From Mycobacterium sp. EPa45 (GTDB lineage: Bacteria; Actinomycetota; Actinomycetes; Mycobacteriales; Mycobacteriaceae), in assembly GCF_001021385.1 (NCBI RefSeq), contig NZ_CP011773.1, positions 186,001-250,000 on the forward strand: DNA of 64,000 bases, written 5' to 3'. The notes under the pieces were generated by a model that saw only the letters and a program-made list of their open reading frames with translations, was not told the DNA's origin and searched no databases. Positions 1 through 9,700 of the stretch are shown piece after piece. The position numbers and the translations under genes are program-made. How positions within the stretch are numbered: the stretch's first letter is position 1; every line of letters starts with the position of its first letter.

Positions 1-116
1 GCATCGGAGAGATTCGGATGCATGTGCGATGCCGATACCCATCGCGGCGCGGCCCAAACGGTCGGCTGTGCAGAAGACAGCACCTTCGACGCAACCTCGC
101 AGGTACGTTGTCGAGC

Positions 117-593
117 ATGGGTCAGGACACGAATTTCACTGGTGAGGAAAGCGACCGGATCGAAGAGGAGCTGGCCGAACTGCGCCAACGGCGTGATCAG
201 CTCCGCGCCGAACTGCAGGGTGGCGCCGACACCGTCGGGGACAGTGGCGACGCGGCCGATGCGCTGCAGCGGTCCGAGGATCTGGCCGGCATCGACGAGC
301 AGATCAACCGGTTGACCTGGCTGCTGGCCGGCGGAAATGCGGACACCCCTGGGCAATTGCCCAGCGGCACGGAGGTGACCCTGCGCTTTCCGGGCGACGA
401 GCCGTTGCGAATGCGGATCATCCACTTCTTGGAGGAGACGCCCGCCGGCGAAGAGGACACCACGCTGACCTCCGACAGCCCGCTCGGTCTAGCGTTGTTC
501 GGGCGCCGTGCCGGTGAGACCGTCACCTACTCGACGCCCAGGGGCGAACTGCAGGTCGAGCTGCTCGCCATCGATCTTCCGAACGAGCGATAG
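117..593 (+). CDS. GreA/GreB-family-like protein
   Basis: A 158-residue protein. An N-terminal helical, coiled-coil-like part (EEELAELRQRRDQLRAEL, about residues 13-30) is followed by a compact C-terminal beta domain ending in GLALFGRRAGETVTYSTPRG. That last motif is typical of the Gre-factor C-terminal FKBP-like fold (SPLG.AL.G...GD). Such proteins bind RNA polymerase near its secondary channel. M. tuberculosis Rv3788 is a comparable Gre-like protein that does not act as a cleavage factor. I chose the ATG at 117 because the upstream in-frame codons are Arg-rich and unlike the family. The stop lies 7 bp before the next start, so the two genes are probably cotranscribed. The exact role is inferred. 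Confidence 0.75.
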   Translation: MGQDTNFTGEESDRIEEELAELRQRRDQLRAELQGGADTVGDSGDAADALQRSEDLAGIDEQINRLTWLLAGGNADTPGQLPSGTEVTLRFPGDEPLRMRIIHFLEETPAGEEDTTLTSDSPLGLALFGRRAGETVTYSTPRGELQVELLAIDLPNER

Positions 594-600
594 AGGTGTA

Positions 601-1575
601 ATGCGGGCGATAAGGGTGACTGAGCTGGCTGGTCCGGAGTCAGTGCAGCTGGTCGAGATCGACGAACCCGCCGACGAGGGCGCAATCCTGGTCGACGTTC
701 ACGCGGCCGGGGTGGCGTTCCCGGACGCCTTGCTCACCCGCGGGCTCTATCAGTACAAGCCGGAGCTGCCGTTCACCCTCGGTGCGGAGGTCGCGGGCGT
801 CGTGCGGTCCGCCCCGTCCGACGCACAAGTCAAGGCCGGTGACCGGGTGGTCGGTTTGACGATGATCACCGGTGCGATGGCCGAGACGGTCGTGCTCACG
901 CCGGAACGGGTGTTCCCGCTGCCGGACAACGTCAGTTTCGAGGCCGGAGCGGGCCTGCTGTTCAACGACCTGACGGTGTACTTCGCATTGACCGTGCGCG
1001 GGCGGCTGGCCAAGGGCGAGTCGGTGCTGGTGCACGGGGCCGCAGGCGGTATCGGCACCTCGACATTGCGACTGGCGCCCGCGCTGGGCGCCAGCAGGGT
1101 GATCGCGGTGGTCAGCAGCGAGGAGAAGGCGGACGTCGCCCGGGCGGCCGGCGCCACCGACGTCGTGCTGGCCGACGGCTTCAAGGACGCGGTCGCCGAG
1201 CTGACCGGTGGGAAAGGCGTCGACATCGTGATGGATCCGGTGGGCGGCGACCGGTTCACCGACTCGCTGCGCTCGCTGGCTCCGGCGGGGCGGCTGCTGG
1301 TGGTCGGTTTCACCGGTGGCGAGATCCCCACCGTCAAGGTCAATCGGCTGCTGCTCAACAACATCGACGTCGTCGGGGTCGGGTGGGGCGCCTGGACCAT
1401 GACGCATCCCGGGGCGCTGACCGAACAGTGGGACGGACTGGCCGAGCTGCTGACATCCGGCAAACTGGCTGCACCGCAGCCCGAGGTGTACCCGCTCGAC
1501 CAGGCCGCCGCCGCCGTCGCCTCGCTGGAGAATCGCACCGCCAAGGGCAAGGTCGTCGTTCGCGTTCGGGACTGA
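601..1575 (+). CDS. NADPH:quinone oxidoreductase family protein (zinc-free MDR)
   Basis: A 324-residue medium-chain dehydrogenase/reductase. The N-terminal GroES-like domain covers about residues 25-120. The Rossmann NADPH site is VLVHGAAGGIGTSTLRLA near residues 142-159 (AxxGGxG type), followed by VMDPVGGDRF. The zinc-ligand cysteines of alcohol dehydrogenases are absent, as expected for the QorA/quinone reductase subgroup. It likely reduces quinones or enones in the cytosol with NADPH. The ATG at 601 follows a GAGGTG ribosome site and lies 7 bp after the Gre-like gene. The substrate is unknown. Confidence 0.85.
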   Translation: MRAIRVTELAGPESVQLVEIDEPADEGAILVDVHAAGVAFPDALLTRGLYQYKPELPFTLGAEVAGVVRSAPSDAQVKAGDRVVGLTMITGAMAETVVLTPERVFPLPDNVSFEAGAGLLFNDLTVYFALTVRGRLAKGESVLVHGAAGGIGTSTLRLAPALGASRVIAVVSSEEKADVARAAGATDVVLADGFKDAVAELTGGKGVDIVMDPVGGDRFTDSLRSLAPAGRLLVVGFTGGEIPTVKVNRLLLNNIDVVGVGWGAWTMTHPGALTEQWDGLAELLTSGKLAAPQPEVYPLDQAAAAVASLENRTAKGKVVVRVRD

Positions 1576-1643
1576 CCTGGGGACGGTTCGGTTCGGGTGG
1601 TGTGGGGTAGTGGAACCTAGATGCGCCCGTCCGAGGAGAAGCA

Positions 1644-2930
1644 ATGAGCTCACCGGTGAACCTGCCCTGGAGCGAGTGGCTGCCGACCCAACGGTGGTAC
1701 GCCGGTCGCAGCCGAACATTGACGTCGGCGCACACCGCCGAAGTGGTGCCGTTACGGCCGAAGCTCGACCTGATGCTGGTCGACGTCGCCTACACCAATG
1801 GATCGGCCGAACGCTATCAGGTTGTGGTGCAATGGGATTCGGCTCCCCCATCTAGCAACGGCGCGAAGATCGATGACGGTGCCTTCGATGGCCTACACGA
1901 TCCGTCATCGGCCCAGTTCCTGCTGTCGCTGATCGACTCGGGCGCCACGATCGGGAGCGTTACGTTCACCAAGGAGCCCGATGTGACGCTGCCCCTCGAG
2001 GTCACACCGCGAGTCTCGAAGGCTGAACAGAGCAATACCAGCGTGGTGTTTGCCGATCAGGCGATCTTCAAGTTGTTCCGCCGCGTCGCCGCCGGGATCA
2101 ACCCGGATATCGAATTGAACCGGGTGCTGGGGCGTGCCAAGAATCGGCATGTGGCCCGGTTGCTGGGCTCGTTCGAAACGACGATGGACGGTCAGCCCTG
2201 TCCGTTGGGGATGGTGACGTCGTTTGCGGCGAACTCCGCCGAGGGCTGGGACATGGCCACCGCGAGCACGCGTGGTCTGACGACCGGTGCCGCAGGCGAG
2301 GATTTCGCCGCGGAGGCCTACCGGTTGGGCGAGGCGGTGGCGTCGGTGCACGCGACGCTGGCTCAGGAACTAGGAACCTCGACCGATGTGCTGCCCGTCG
2401 ACGTGATGCGGGAGCGGCTGACAGCCGCCGCGTCGGCGGTACCGGAGCTAGCCGAGTACCGGCCCGCGGTCGAGGAGCGTTACGCCAAACTGGCTGACGA
2501 GCCGGTGACTGTGCAGCGCGTCCACGGCGACCTGCATCTGGGTCAGGTGCTGCGGACCGCAGACGGTTGGCTGTTGATCGACTTCGAAGGTGAGCCCGGG
2601 CAGCCGGTGGAGGAGCGGCGCAAGCCTGACTCGGCCATGCGCGATGTCGCCGGCATGCTGCGCTCGTTCGAATACGCTGCATTTCAACAACTGGTGGATC
2701 AGACCCCCGACCCGCAACTGGCGACCCGGGTGGCGGATTGGGTCGACCGCAATTGCGCGTCCTTCTGCGCGGGGTACGCCGCCGAATCCGGCATCGACCC
2801 GCGTGATCACGCGACGGTGCTGTCGGCTTACGAGCTGGACAAGGCGGTCTACGAAGCCGGTTACGAGGCGCGGCACCGGCCCAACTGGCTGAACATTCCG
2901 ATGCGTTCGATCGCTCGACTGGTGAGCTGA
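1644..2930 (+). CDS. mak: maltokinase (maltose 1-phosphate synthesis, GlgE pathway)
   Basis: A 428-residue protein matching mycobacterial maltokinase (Mak/Pep2, Rv0127). The start region [18 protein letters not shown] is the family signature of the N-terminal cap. The aminoglycoside-kinase-like fold shows the catalytic loop [11 protein letters not shown] (about residues 292-302) and the metal-binding LIDFEGEPG (about 310-318). It phosphorylates maltose with ATP, and GlgE uses the maltose 1-phosphate to extend alpha-glucans. The ATG follows GAGGAGAA. In many mycobacteria mak sits beside treS or is fused to it; here the upstream neighbour is a quinone reductase, so maltose supply from trehalose must be encoded elsewhere. 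Confidence 0.93.
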   Translation: MSSPVNLPWSEWLPTQRWYAGRSRTLTSAHTAEVVPLRPKLDLMLVDVAYTNGSAERYQVVVQWDSAPPSSNGAKIDDGAFDGLHDPSSAQFLLSLIDSGATIGSVTFTKEPDVTLPLEVTPRVSKAEQSNTSVVFADQAIFKLFRRVAAGINPDIELNRVLGRAKNRHVARLLGSFETTMDGQPCPLGMVTSFAANSAEGWDMATASTRGLTTGAAGEDFAAEAYRLGEAVASVHATLAQELGTSTDVLPVDVMRERLTAAASAVPELAEYRPAVEERYAKLADEPVTVQRVHGDLHLGQVLRTADGWLLIDFEGEPGQPVEERRKPDSAMRDVAGMLRSFEYAAFQQLVDQTPDPQLATRVADWVDRNCASFCAGYAAESGIDPRDHATVLSAYELDKAVYEAGYEARHRPNWLNIPMRSIARLVS

Positions 2931-2954
2931 GGGATTGCTGGTGTAGCTCTCGTT

Positions 2955-3013
2955 CATTGAGAAACCATGCGCGGGCGTACTCGCACTTTGGCTGCGAGAG
3001 TTCCCACTCAATG
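2955..3013. terminator. nested inverted repeat between convergent genes
   Basis: The outer arms CATTGAG (2955-2961) and CTCAATG (3007-3013) enclose a second stem, CTCGCA (2980-2985) and TGCGAG (2993-2998), with a 7-base loop. It lies between the convergent mak and cellulase genes, which fits a bidirectional terminator, but there is no U-tract. It could also be a small palindromic repeat element; its organisation resembles the inverted repeat at 60223-60277. Confidence 0.4.
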
Positions 3014-3063
3014 TGCGGATGGTCCCCGAACGCAACGCCATTGCGACTGCGAGCTACGGCAGG

Positions 3064-6000
3064 CTAGGCAACACTGCGGTTGAGGATCGTGCCGGTGCCC
3101 GACCCGTCGCTGATCGTCGCGCCAACCGGACTGGACAACAGGATCGAGAAGGTCTCGTTGCCTTCCACCAGAGAATCGCTCTTCACGGGGACCGTGATGA
3201 TCTTCTGGGTTTCGCCCGGGGCAAACGTGAGAGTGCCCGCCACGGAGATGTAGTCGAGGCCCGCCGTCGCCGTGCCGTTGGACGTCGCGTACTGCACCGT
3301 CACCGACTGGGTGGACGGGGCGGCCAATGTCACGACGAACGACGCCAAGGAGGTGCCGCTTCCTCCGCTGAACTCGATCGGCGTCAGGTAGACCATCTTG
3401 TTTGCGTTGATGGTCCTCCAGTCATCGGCCAGAATGCCGCCGGTGTCACCGGAATTCGGATTCCACGACCAGAACGTCCAGCTCATGTCTTCAGTACCCG
3501 ACGGGATGTCGATCGTCCCGTTGTTGTCGAAGTCGCCCGACAAGTACGAGGTGAGCGCTTCGAGCCACACGGCATCTTTGGGGTCCTGCAATTTCGTGCC
3601 GAATTCACCGACATAGATTGGCGCGATGTTGTTTTCGTAGATGTAGCCCCAGGCCTGGCGGAACACGTTGGGCAGATTGGTGCCGAAATTGCTGGACTGG
3701 AACCAGGTTTGGGGATAGACGGAGTTCGGATAATCGTGGGGGGAGTAGACGACCCGGTTGGGCACGTTGAGCACGATCGGCCGGTCCTTGACCCCCATCA
3801 GGTTGCCGCCCCACCAGTAGCTCTGTCCCTGGTAAGTTCCCACGCCCTCGACGAAAATCAGCAGGTTCGGATTCGACTGCAGGACAGCGTTTCCGGCACG
3901 CTCTGCGGCACGGGCCCAGTCGTTCGTGCCGCCGCCGCCCCAGGTCCCGTTGTACGGCTCGTTGTGGAGATCGAAACCGATGACGGTCGGGTTGTTCTTG
4001 TAGCGGGTCGCCAGGGTCTGCCAGTCCGCGACCCACTGGTCTTCGGAGTACTGGCTGTTGTACCAGAGACCGTTCTCGCTCGTCCCCGCGCCGGCTGTGC
4101 TGCGGTGATGGTCGAGGATGACCCGCATTCCGTCCTGGCCGGCGTAGGCGATGATCTGATCCAGCACCTGAATACGGGAGAGCCCCTGAAGGTCGGGGTT
4201 CAGGGCGTAGTTGATGCCCGACGGCGCTGAGGTGGTGTGCAACATCTCGCTGGAGTAGGGGATGCGAATGGTGTTGAACCCCTGGGCCGACATCTGATCG
4301 ATCATGTCTTTGTAGTTGCGTGTCCATAGACCGTCCGGCACCCCGTTGGTGCCTTCCGCGCCGAACCAGTTGACACCGGAGATCTGTACGGGCTTGCCCT
4401 GTGAATCCAGGATCTGGTTGCCCGAGGTGTGCAGGAAGCCCGCGGCGATACCGGTCGAACCCGGTTCGGTCGCCGACGCGTCGGAGATACTGAGCCCCGG
4501 CGTCGTTGCGACATCGTCGTTGGTGATCGTGCCGATCGCGGTGCCGTGGGAGAGCGTCGCGCCGGACGGGTTGGACAGCGCGACGGTGAAGGTCTCGGCT
4601 GCCTCGACCGCGGTGTCGCCGGTGATCTTGACGATGACCGTCTGGGAGGTCACGCCGGGGTTGAAGGTGAGAGTGCCTGCAGTGCTGGTGAAGTCCGTTC
4701 CCGCGGTGGCGGTGCCATTGGCGGTGGAGTAGCCCACCGTGACGGGTGCGGTGGATGCCTGAGACAGGGTGACGGTGAACGTGGCGTTGGCTGTGCCGCT
4801 GTTGCCCTCGGCGACAGTAGTATCGGCGATCGAGATGCTGGGTGTGGTCGGTGGGGTGCTGACCGCGACGCCGTTGACCGTGAGATTGGTCGGTGCCGAA
4901 CCAACGGCGCCGGGGGTGGCTTGGTAGCCGAACGTGGCGCTCTGTCCGGATGCGACGGTGCCGTTGTAGGGCATGTTGCTGATGACGTAGTGGTTGCCCA
5001 AGTGGCTGGTGATCTGGCCGTTCCAAAGACCGACAATCTGTGCGGGCGAGTCGAATTCGACCGTCCAGCCGTTGAGATTCTGGCCTGCGGTCAGCGTGAT
5101 GTTCGCGGTGTGGCCCGAACCCCAGTCGTCTACCACCTTGTAGGTCACCGAATTGATGCCCGGGTTCGTCGCGACGTCGTCGTTGGTGATGGTGGCCGTG
5201 GCGGTGCCGCGGGAGATGGTGGCCCCGCTCGGGTTGGACAGCGTGACGGTGAACGATTCGTCGGTCTCGACCGCGGTGTCGCCGCTGACCTTCACGGTGA
5301 CCGTTTGGGAGGTCTGGCCCGCGGCGAAGGTCACGGTTCCGGCGGCGGCGGTGTAGTCGGCGCCGGCGGTGGCGGTGCCGTTGACAGTGGTGTAGGCGAC
5401 CGTGACGGGCGCGGCGGCGGCCTTGGACAGGGTGAGCGTGAAGGTGGCGTTACCGGAGCCGGAGTTGCCCTCGGCGAGGGTGGTGTCGGCGATCGAAATG
5501 GTGGGAGTGGTCGGTGGGGTGCTGACCCCGACGCCGTTGACCTTGAGGTTGGTGGGTGTCGATGCGAGCGCACCGGGGGTGGCTTGGTAGCCGAATGGGG
5601 TGCTCTGCCCGGCGGCAACGGTGCCGTTGTACGCCATGTTGGTGATGACGTAGTGGGTGCCGACGTGGCTGGCGATCTGGCCGTTCCAGATGTTCGAGAT
5701 CTGGGCGGATGAGTCGAACTCGACCGTCCAACCGTTCAGCGTCGCGCTACCTGCAGTCACGGTCACGTTGGCGGTGTGGCCCGAACCCCAGTCGCTGACC
5801 ACGCCGTACGTGACGCTCGGCGTCGACGTCGTCGTTGTCGCGCTGAGTGCGGCCGACTTTCCGGCCGACTGGGGTGTCGCGAGCAGCGATTCGATCTGCC
5901 GGTACAGGCCCGACAACAGGTCCTGGATCGGGTTGCCGGCCGGTAGTGATGGAGCGATCGGGGCCATGCCCAGGGCGCGCAGCACCTGCGCCGGCGTCGG

Positions 6001-6528
6001 GAGGGACGCGGGGATGTGCACGAGGCTCGGCGGCGCGAACGTGGACACCAGCTTGCTCGCCGTCGTCTCGGTCGTTGACGCTGCAAGATTGGGTGTCGAT
6101 GACGCGGCGGCGTTGCTCACCGTCCCCGACGAGTAGGAGCCGCGAGATGCGGTTGCCGCTGCAATCTCGTTGCTGGATGCCGACGGCTTCGCGGGTGTAG
6201 CAGTTAGCGCACTCGCCTGCCTGACTGCCTTGGTCCCCGACTTGCGACCATCGGGTGTGCCGGGTTTCGGCCCCGACTGCCGACCGGTGTGACCGCCGGG
6301 TGCCTTGCCCGCGGAGGTTCCGCCAGCCACGCTATCCGACGACGAGCCACCGGTGGCGGGTGCAGTATCGGCATGTGCGACGCCCGAACCGGTCGCCAGA
6401 GCCGCGCCGACACTCAGGCTGAGCGCCCCGGCACCCAGCCAGCCGTACGGCTGCGTCCGGCGGCGGCGACGGTGCCGGCCGGCAGTGGCGTTGGCCGCAT
6501 TCCCGATACGACATGCCGCAGCATTCAT
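3064..6528 (-). CDS. secreted modular GH5 cellulase with CBM2 and Calx-beta domains
   Basis: A 1154-residue exported endoglucanase-type enzyme. An Arg-rich N terminus precedes the mycobacterial signal YGWLGAGALSLSVGAAL with cleavage near HAD (about residue 54), then a low-complexity Ser/Thr/Ala linker (55-235). Domains follow in this order: CBM2-like (about 238-333, DWGSGHTANVTV, NGWTVEF), Calx-beta (341-453), second CBM2-like (458-555), second Calx-beta (563-673), and GH5 catalytic (about 693-1053). The acid/base Glu is about 857 in GFDLHNEP and the nucleophile Glu about 975 in IYVGEFGTK. The C-terminal ~100 residues are a Calx-beta domain lacking its first strand; a matching strand (LSISDASATEPGS) sits before GH5. 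The ATG at 6528 was chosen over an upstream in-frame ATG because an AG-rich site precedes it. The gene diverges from recC. Confidence 0.9.
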   Translation of the reverse strand: MNAAACRIGNAANATAGRHRRRRRTQPYGWLGAGALSLSVGAALATGSGVAHADTAPATGGSSSDSVAGGTSAGKAPGGHTGRQSGPKPGTPDGRKSGTKAVRQASALTATPAKPSASSNEIAAATASRGSYSSGTVSNAAASSTPNLAASTTETTASKLVSTFAPPSLVHIPASLPTPAQVLRALGMAPIAPSLPAGNPIQDLLSGLYRQIESLLATPQSAGKSAALSATTTTSTPSVTYGVVSDWGSGHTANVTVTAGSATLNGWTVEFDSSAQISNIWNGQIASHVGTHYVITNMAYNGTVAAGQSTPFGYQATPGALASTPTNLKVNGVGVSTPPTTPTISIADTTLAEGNSGSGNATFTLTLSKAAAAPVTVAYTTVNGTATAGADYTAAAGTVTFAAGQTSQTVTVKVSGDTAVETDESFTVTLSNPSGATISRGTATATITNDDVATNPGINSVTYKVVDDWGSGHTANITLTAGQNLNGWTVEFDSPAQIVGLWNGQITSHLGNHYVISNMPYNGTVASGQSATFGYQATPGAVGSAPTNLTVNGVAVSTPPTTPSISIADTTVAEGNSGTANATFTVTLSQASTAPVTVGYSTANGTATAGTDFTSTAGTLTFNPGVTSQTVIVKITGDTAVEAAETFTVALSNPSGATLSHGTAIGTITNDDVATTPGLSISDASATEPGSTGIAAGFLHTSGNQILDSQGKPVQISGVNWFGAEGTNGVPDGLWTRNYKDMIDQMSAQGFNTIRIPYSSEMLHTTSAPSGINYALNPDLQGLSRIQVLDQIIAYAGQDGMRVILDHHRSTAGAGTSENGLWYNSQYSEDQWVADWQTLATRYKNNPTVIGFDLHNEPYNGTWGGGGTNDWARAAERAGNAVLQSNPNLLIFVEGVGTYQGQSYWWGGNLMGVKDRPIVLNVPNRVVYSPHDYPNSVYPQTWFQSSNFGTNLPNVFRQAWGYIYENNIAPIYVGEFGTKLQDPKDAVWLEALTSYLSGDFDNNGTIDIPSGTEDMSWTFWSWNPNSGDTGGILADDWRTINANKMVYLTPIEFSGGSGTSLASFVVTLAAPSTQSVTVQYATSNGTATAGLDYISVAGTLTFAPGETQKIITVPVKSDSLVEGNETFSILLSSPVGATISDGSGTGTILNRSVA
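4513..5820 (-). repeat. tandem CBM2 + Calx-beta module duplication inside the cellulase gene
   Basis: The stretch 5176-5820 encodes the first CBM2/Calx-beta module and 4513-5154 the second. The translated copies share long runs such as GVSTPPTTP/AVSTPPTTP, SIADTT.AEGNSG and DTAVE, and their DNA is closely similar. This indicates an intragenic duplication of roughly 650 bp. Confidence 0.8.
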
Positions 6529-6750
6529 TGCTCTGCCCTTCCCTCCACGAAGGAACACAGCTTTGCTGACGGGGCGCCACAAGTCACGCATTTCGCCGAA
6601 AATGGCGTCGAAAACGTCTTTGCTCTGTACAAGCGCTGGACAAAACCAGCGGAGGCGTCAATGGTCTGGACGCAGCGCCGGGTGCAGCGCCAGCACGCGC
6701 CGGACCCACAAGCCGTCGCGATGTCCGCCGCCGCGGCTACGGTATTGCCG

Positions 6751-9700
6751 ATGGCCCTGCACCTGCACCGCGCCGAGCGAACGGACTTGCTCGCCGACGG
6801 CCTCGGTGCGCTGCTGGCCGTCCCGCAACCCGACCCATTCGCCGAGGAACTGGTCGTGGTGCCGGCCCGCGGAGTGGAACGGTGGCTCAGTCAGCGGTTG
6901 TCGCACATCCTCGGCGGTGGGGAGGCTGTCGGGGGCGTCTGCGCGGGGGTGGCGTTCCGGTCGCCGGCGTCGTTGATCAGTGAGATCGCGGGCACCGGCG
7001 ACGACGACCCCTGGTCGGCCGACGCGATGACGTGGCCGCTGCTCACCGTCATCGACGCCAGCCTCGACGAGCCGTGGTGCCGAACCCTGGCCGCGCACCT
7101 CGGGCGCTTCGTGGCCGGCGAGGAGAAGGAGTTGCGGCAGGGTCGGCGCTACGCCGTGGCCCGCAGGCTCGCCGGGCTCTTCGCCTCCTATGCCCGGCAG
7201 CGTCCGCAGGTTTTGCTCGATTGGCTGGCCGGTGAGCCCGGCGGTTTGGACGCCGACCTGCACTGGCAGCCGCATCTGTGGCGGGCCCTGGTTGCCGCGA
7301 TGGGCATCGATGCACCACCCGAGCGGCATGCGAAAACCCTTGCTCGCCTGCGTGAGTCGGGGGCGGACCTGCCGGCAAGGCTGTCATTGTTCGGGCACAC
7401 CCGGTTGCCGAGCACCGAGATCGAATTGGTCGGCGCGCTGGCTGAGCACCACGAGGTGCATCTGTGGTTGCCGCATCCCAGCGCCGCATTGTGGACGGCG
7501 TTGAGCGATGTGCGCGGCGTCGTAACGCGCAGCGACGACACCAGCCACCGGCTCGCCGTCCATCCGCTGCTGGCCACGCTCGGCCGCGATGTCCGGGAAC
7601 TCCAGCGCAGCCTGCCCGCGTCGCCGGCCACCGACGAGTTCCTGGGCGCCGGCCGTCTCCCGGAGACGCTGCTGGGCTGGCTGCAATCCGACATCGCGGC
7701 CAATGCCGTACGGCCGCAGGGTCGTGCGTATGCCGACGATCGCTCGGTCCAGGTGCACAGCTGCCACGGACCGGCCCGCCAGGTCGATGTGCTGCGCGAG
7801 GTCCTGCTGGGTCTACTCGCCGAGGACCGCACCCTGGAACCCCGCGACATCCTGGTGATGTGCCCGGACATCGAGACCTACGCCCCGCTGATCGTCGCGG
7901 ACTTCGGCCTCGGTGACGTGGTGCCCGGTGCGCATCCCGCCCACCAGTTGCGGGTGCGGCTGGCCGACCGTGCCCTGATCCAGACCAACCCGCTACTCGG
8001 TGTGGCGGCCAAGCTGCTGACGCTGGCCGGCAGCCGCGTCACCGCGACCGAGGTGCTCGACTTCGCCCGCCTCGAGCCGGTGCGGGCGCGCTTTGCGTTC
8101 ACCGATGATGACCTGGAGACCGTCACCCGCTGGGTTCAGCAGGCCAACATCCGCTGGGGCTTCGACGCCGAACACCGCGCCCCCTTCGGAATCCCGTTCA
8201 TCCAGAACACCTGGCGGTTCGGCCTGGACCGCGTGTTGGCCGGGGTCGCCATGTCCGACGACTCGAAGGACTGGCTGGGCGTCACCCTGCCGCTCGACGA
8301 CGTCGGCAGTAACAGCGTGGAGCTGGCGGGGCGGCTCGCCGAGTATGTGGGCCGCCTACAGCGGACCGTCGACTCGCTGCGCGGCGTGCGGCCGTTGGCT
8401 CAGTGGCTGACCGCATTACAGGACGGCGTCGACCTGCTGACGCTGACCGGTGGGGACGACGGCTGGCAGACGAGCCAGCTCCAGCGTGAGTTCGGCGACG
8501 TGCTCGCCTTGGCCGGACAGCGCGGTGATATCGGCCTGCGGCTGCCGGACATCACCGCCCTCCTGGGCCGGCACCTGTCGGGTCGGCCGACGCGAGCGAA
8601 CTTCCGCACCGGCACACTGACGGTCTGCACGATGGTGCCGATGCGTTCGGTGCCGCACCGGGTGGTCTGCCTGGTCGGCTTGGATGACACCGTCTTTCCC
8701 CGAATCGGGGCGGTCGACGGGGACGACGCACTGGCCCGCGATCCACGGACCGGCGAGCGTGACATCCGGTCCGAAGACCGCCAGCTGCTGCTGGACGCGA
8801 TCTGCGCCGCCACCGACAAGTTGGTGGTCACCTATACGGGCGCCAACGAGTACTCCGGCCAACCGCGTCCGCCAGCGGTCCCGCTGGCCGAACTCCTCGA
8901 CGCGCTGGACCGCACGACCGAGGCGCCGGTGCGCGATGCGGTTCTGATCCGGCACCCGTTGCAGCCCTTCGATATTCGGAATGTCACGCGTGGTGCGCTC
9001 GGCGTGCCCGGGGAACCGTTCACCTTCGATTCGAGCGCGCTGGCGGCCGCATCAATCGCAGGCGGTCAGCGCCCCGAACAACCCGACCTGCTGGCGCGTC
9101 CGCTGCCGGCACCCGGCCCCGACGATGTGACGCTGGCTGATCTGTCGAAGTTCTTCGCCAACCCGGTCAGGGGTTTCTTCACCGCACTCGACGTGACGTT
9201 GCCGTGGGATGTCGAGGGTGTCGAGGACGCCATGCCGGTCGAGATCGACAATCTGCAGCAGTGGACCGTCGGCCAGCGGTTGCTCACCGACATGCTGGCC
9301 GGCATGGACCCCGAGCGTGCCGGGCAGGCGGAGTGGCGCCGGGGCGCGCTGCCGCCCGGGCGACTGGGTTGGCGAACGGCCAGTGAATTACGAGACCAGG
9401 CAGAAGAATTGGCGCGGGCGGCGCTGATCCATCGGACCGGTAGTCCGCAAGCCTACGACGTCGACGTCGACCTGGGCGGCGGCCGTCGCCTCACCGGCAC
9501 CGTCTCGGGCGTTTTCGGCAACCTGCTGCTGGAGGTGACGTTCTCCAAGCTCGACGCCCCGCATCTGCTGCGGGCCTGGATTCCGATGCTGGCCCTGTGC
9601 GCCGCGTATCCGGGGCAGTGGTCTGGGGTGTGCATCGGCCGGCAGCGGCGGCGCGGGGTGGCCGAGCGCGTGCTGGGGCCACCGCATGAGGATCCCGTCG

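Noticed and set aside
1..116. Gene at the left edge in front of the Gre-like protein
   Set aside because: The in-frame upstream extension is Arg-rich and unlike the family. No other convincing frame, RNA gene or promoter was recognisable in these bases.
3605..5026. 473-codon frame within the cellulase gene
   Set aside because: Out-of-frame reading of the GH5 and Calx-beta coding sequence with His/Arg/Pro-rich translation and no domain.
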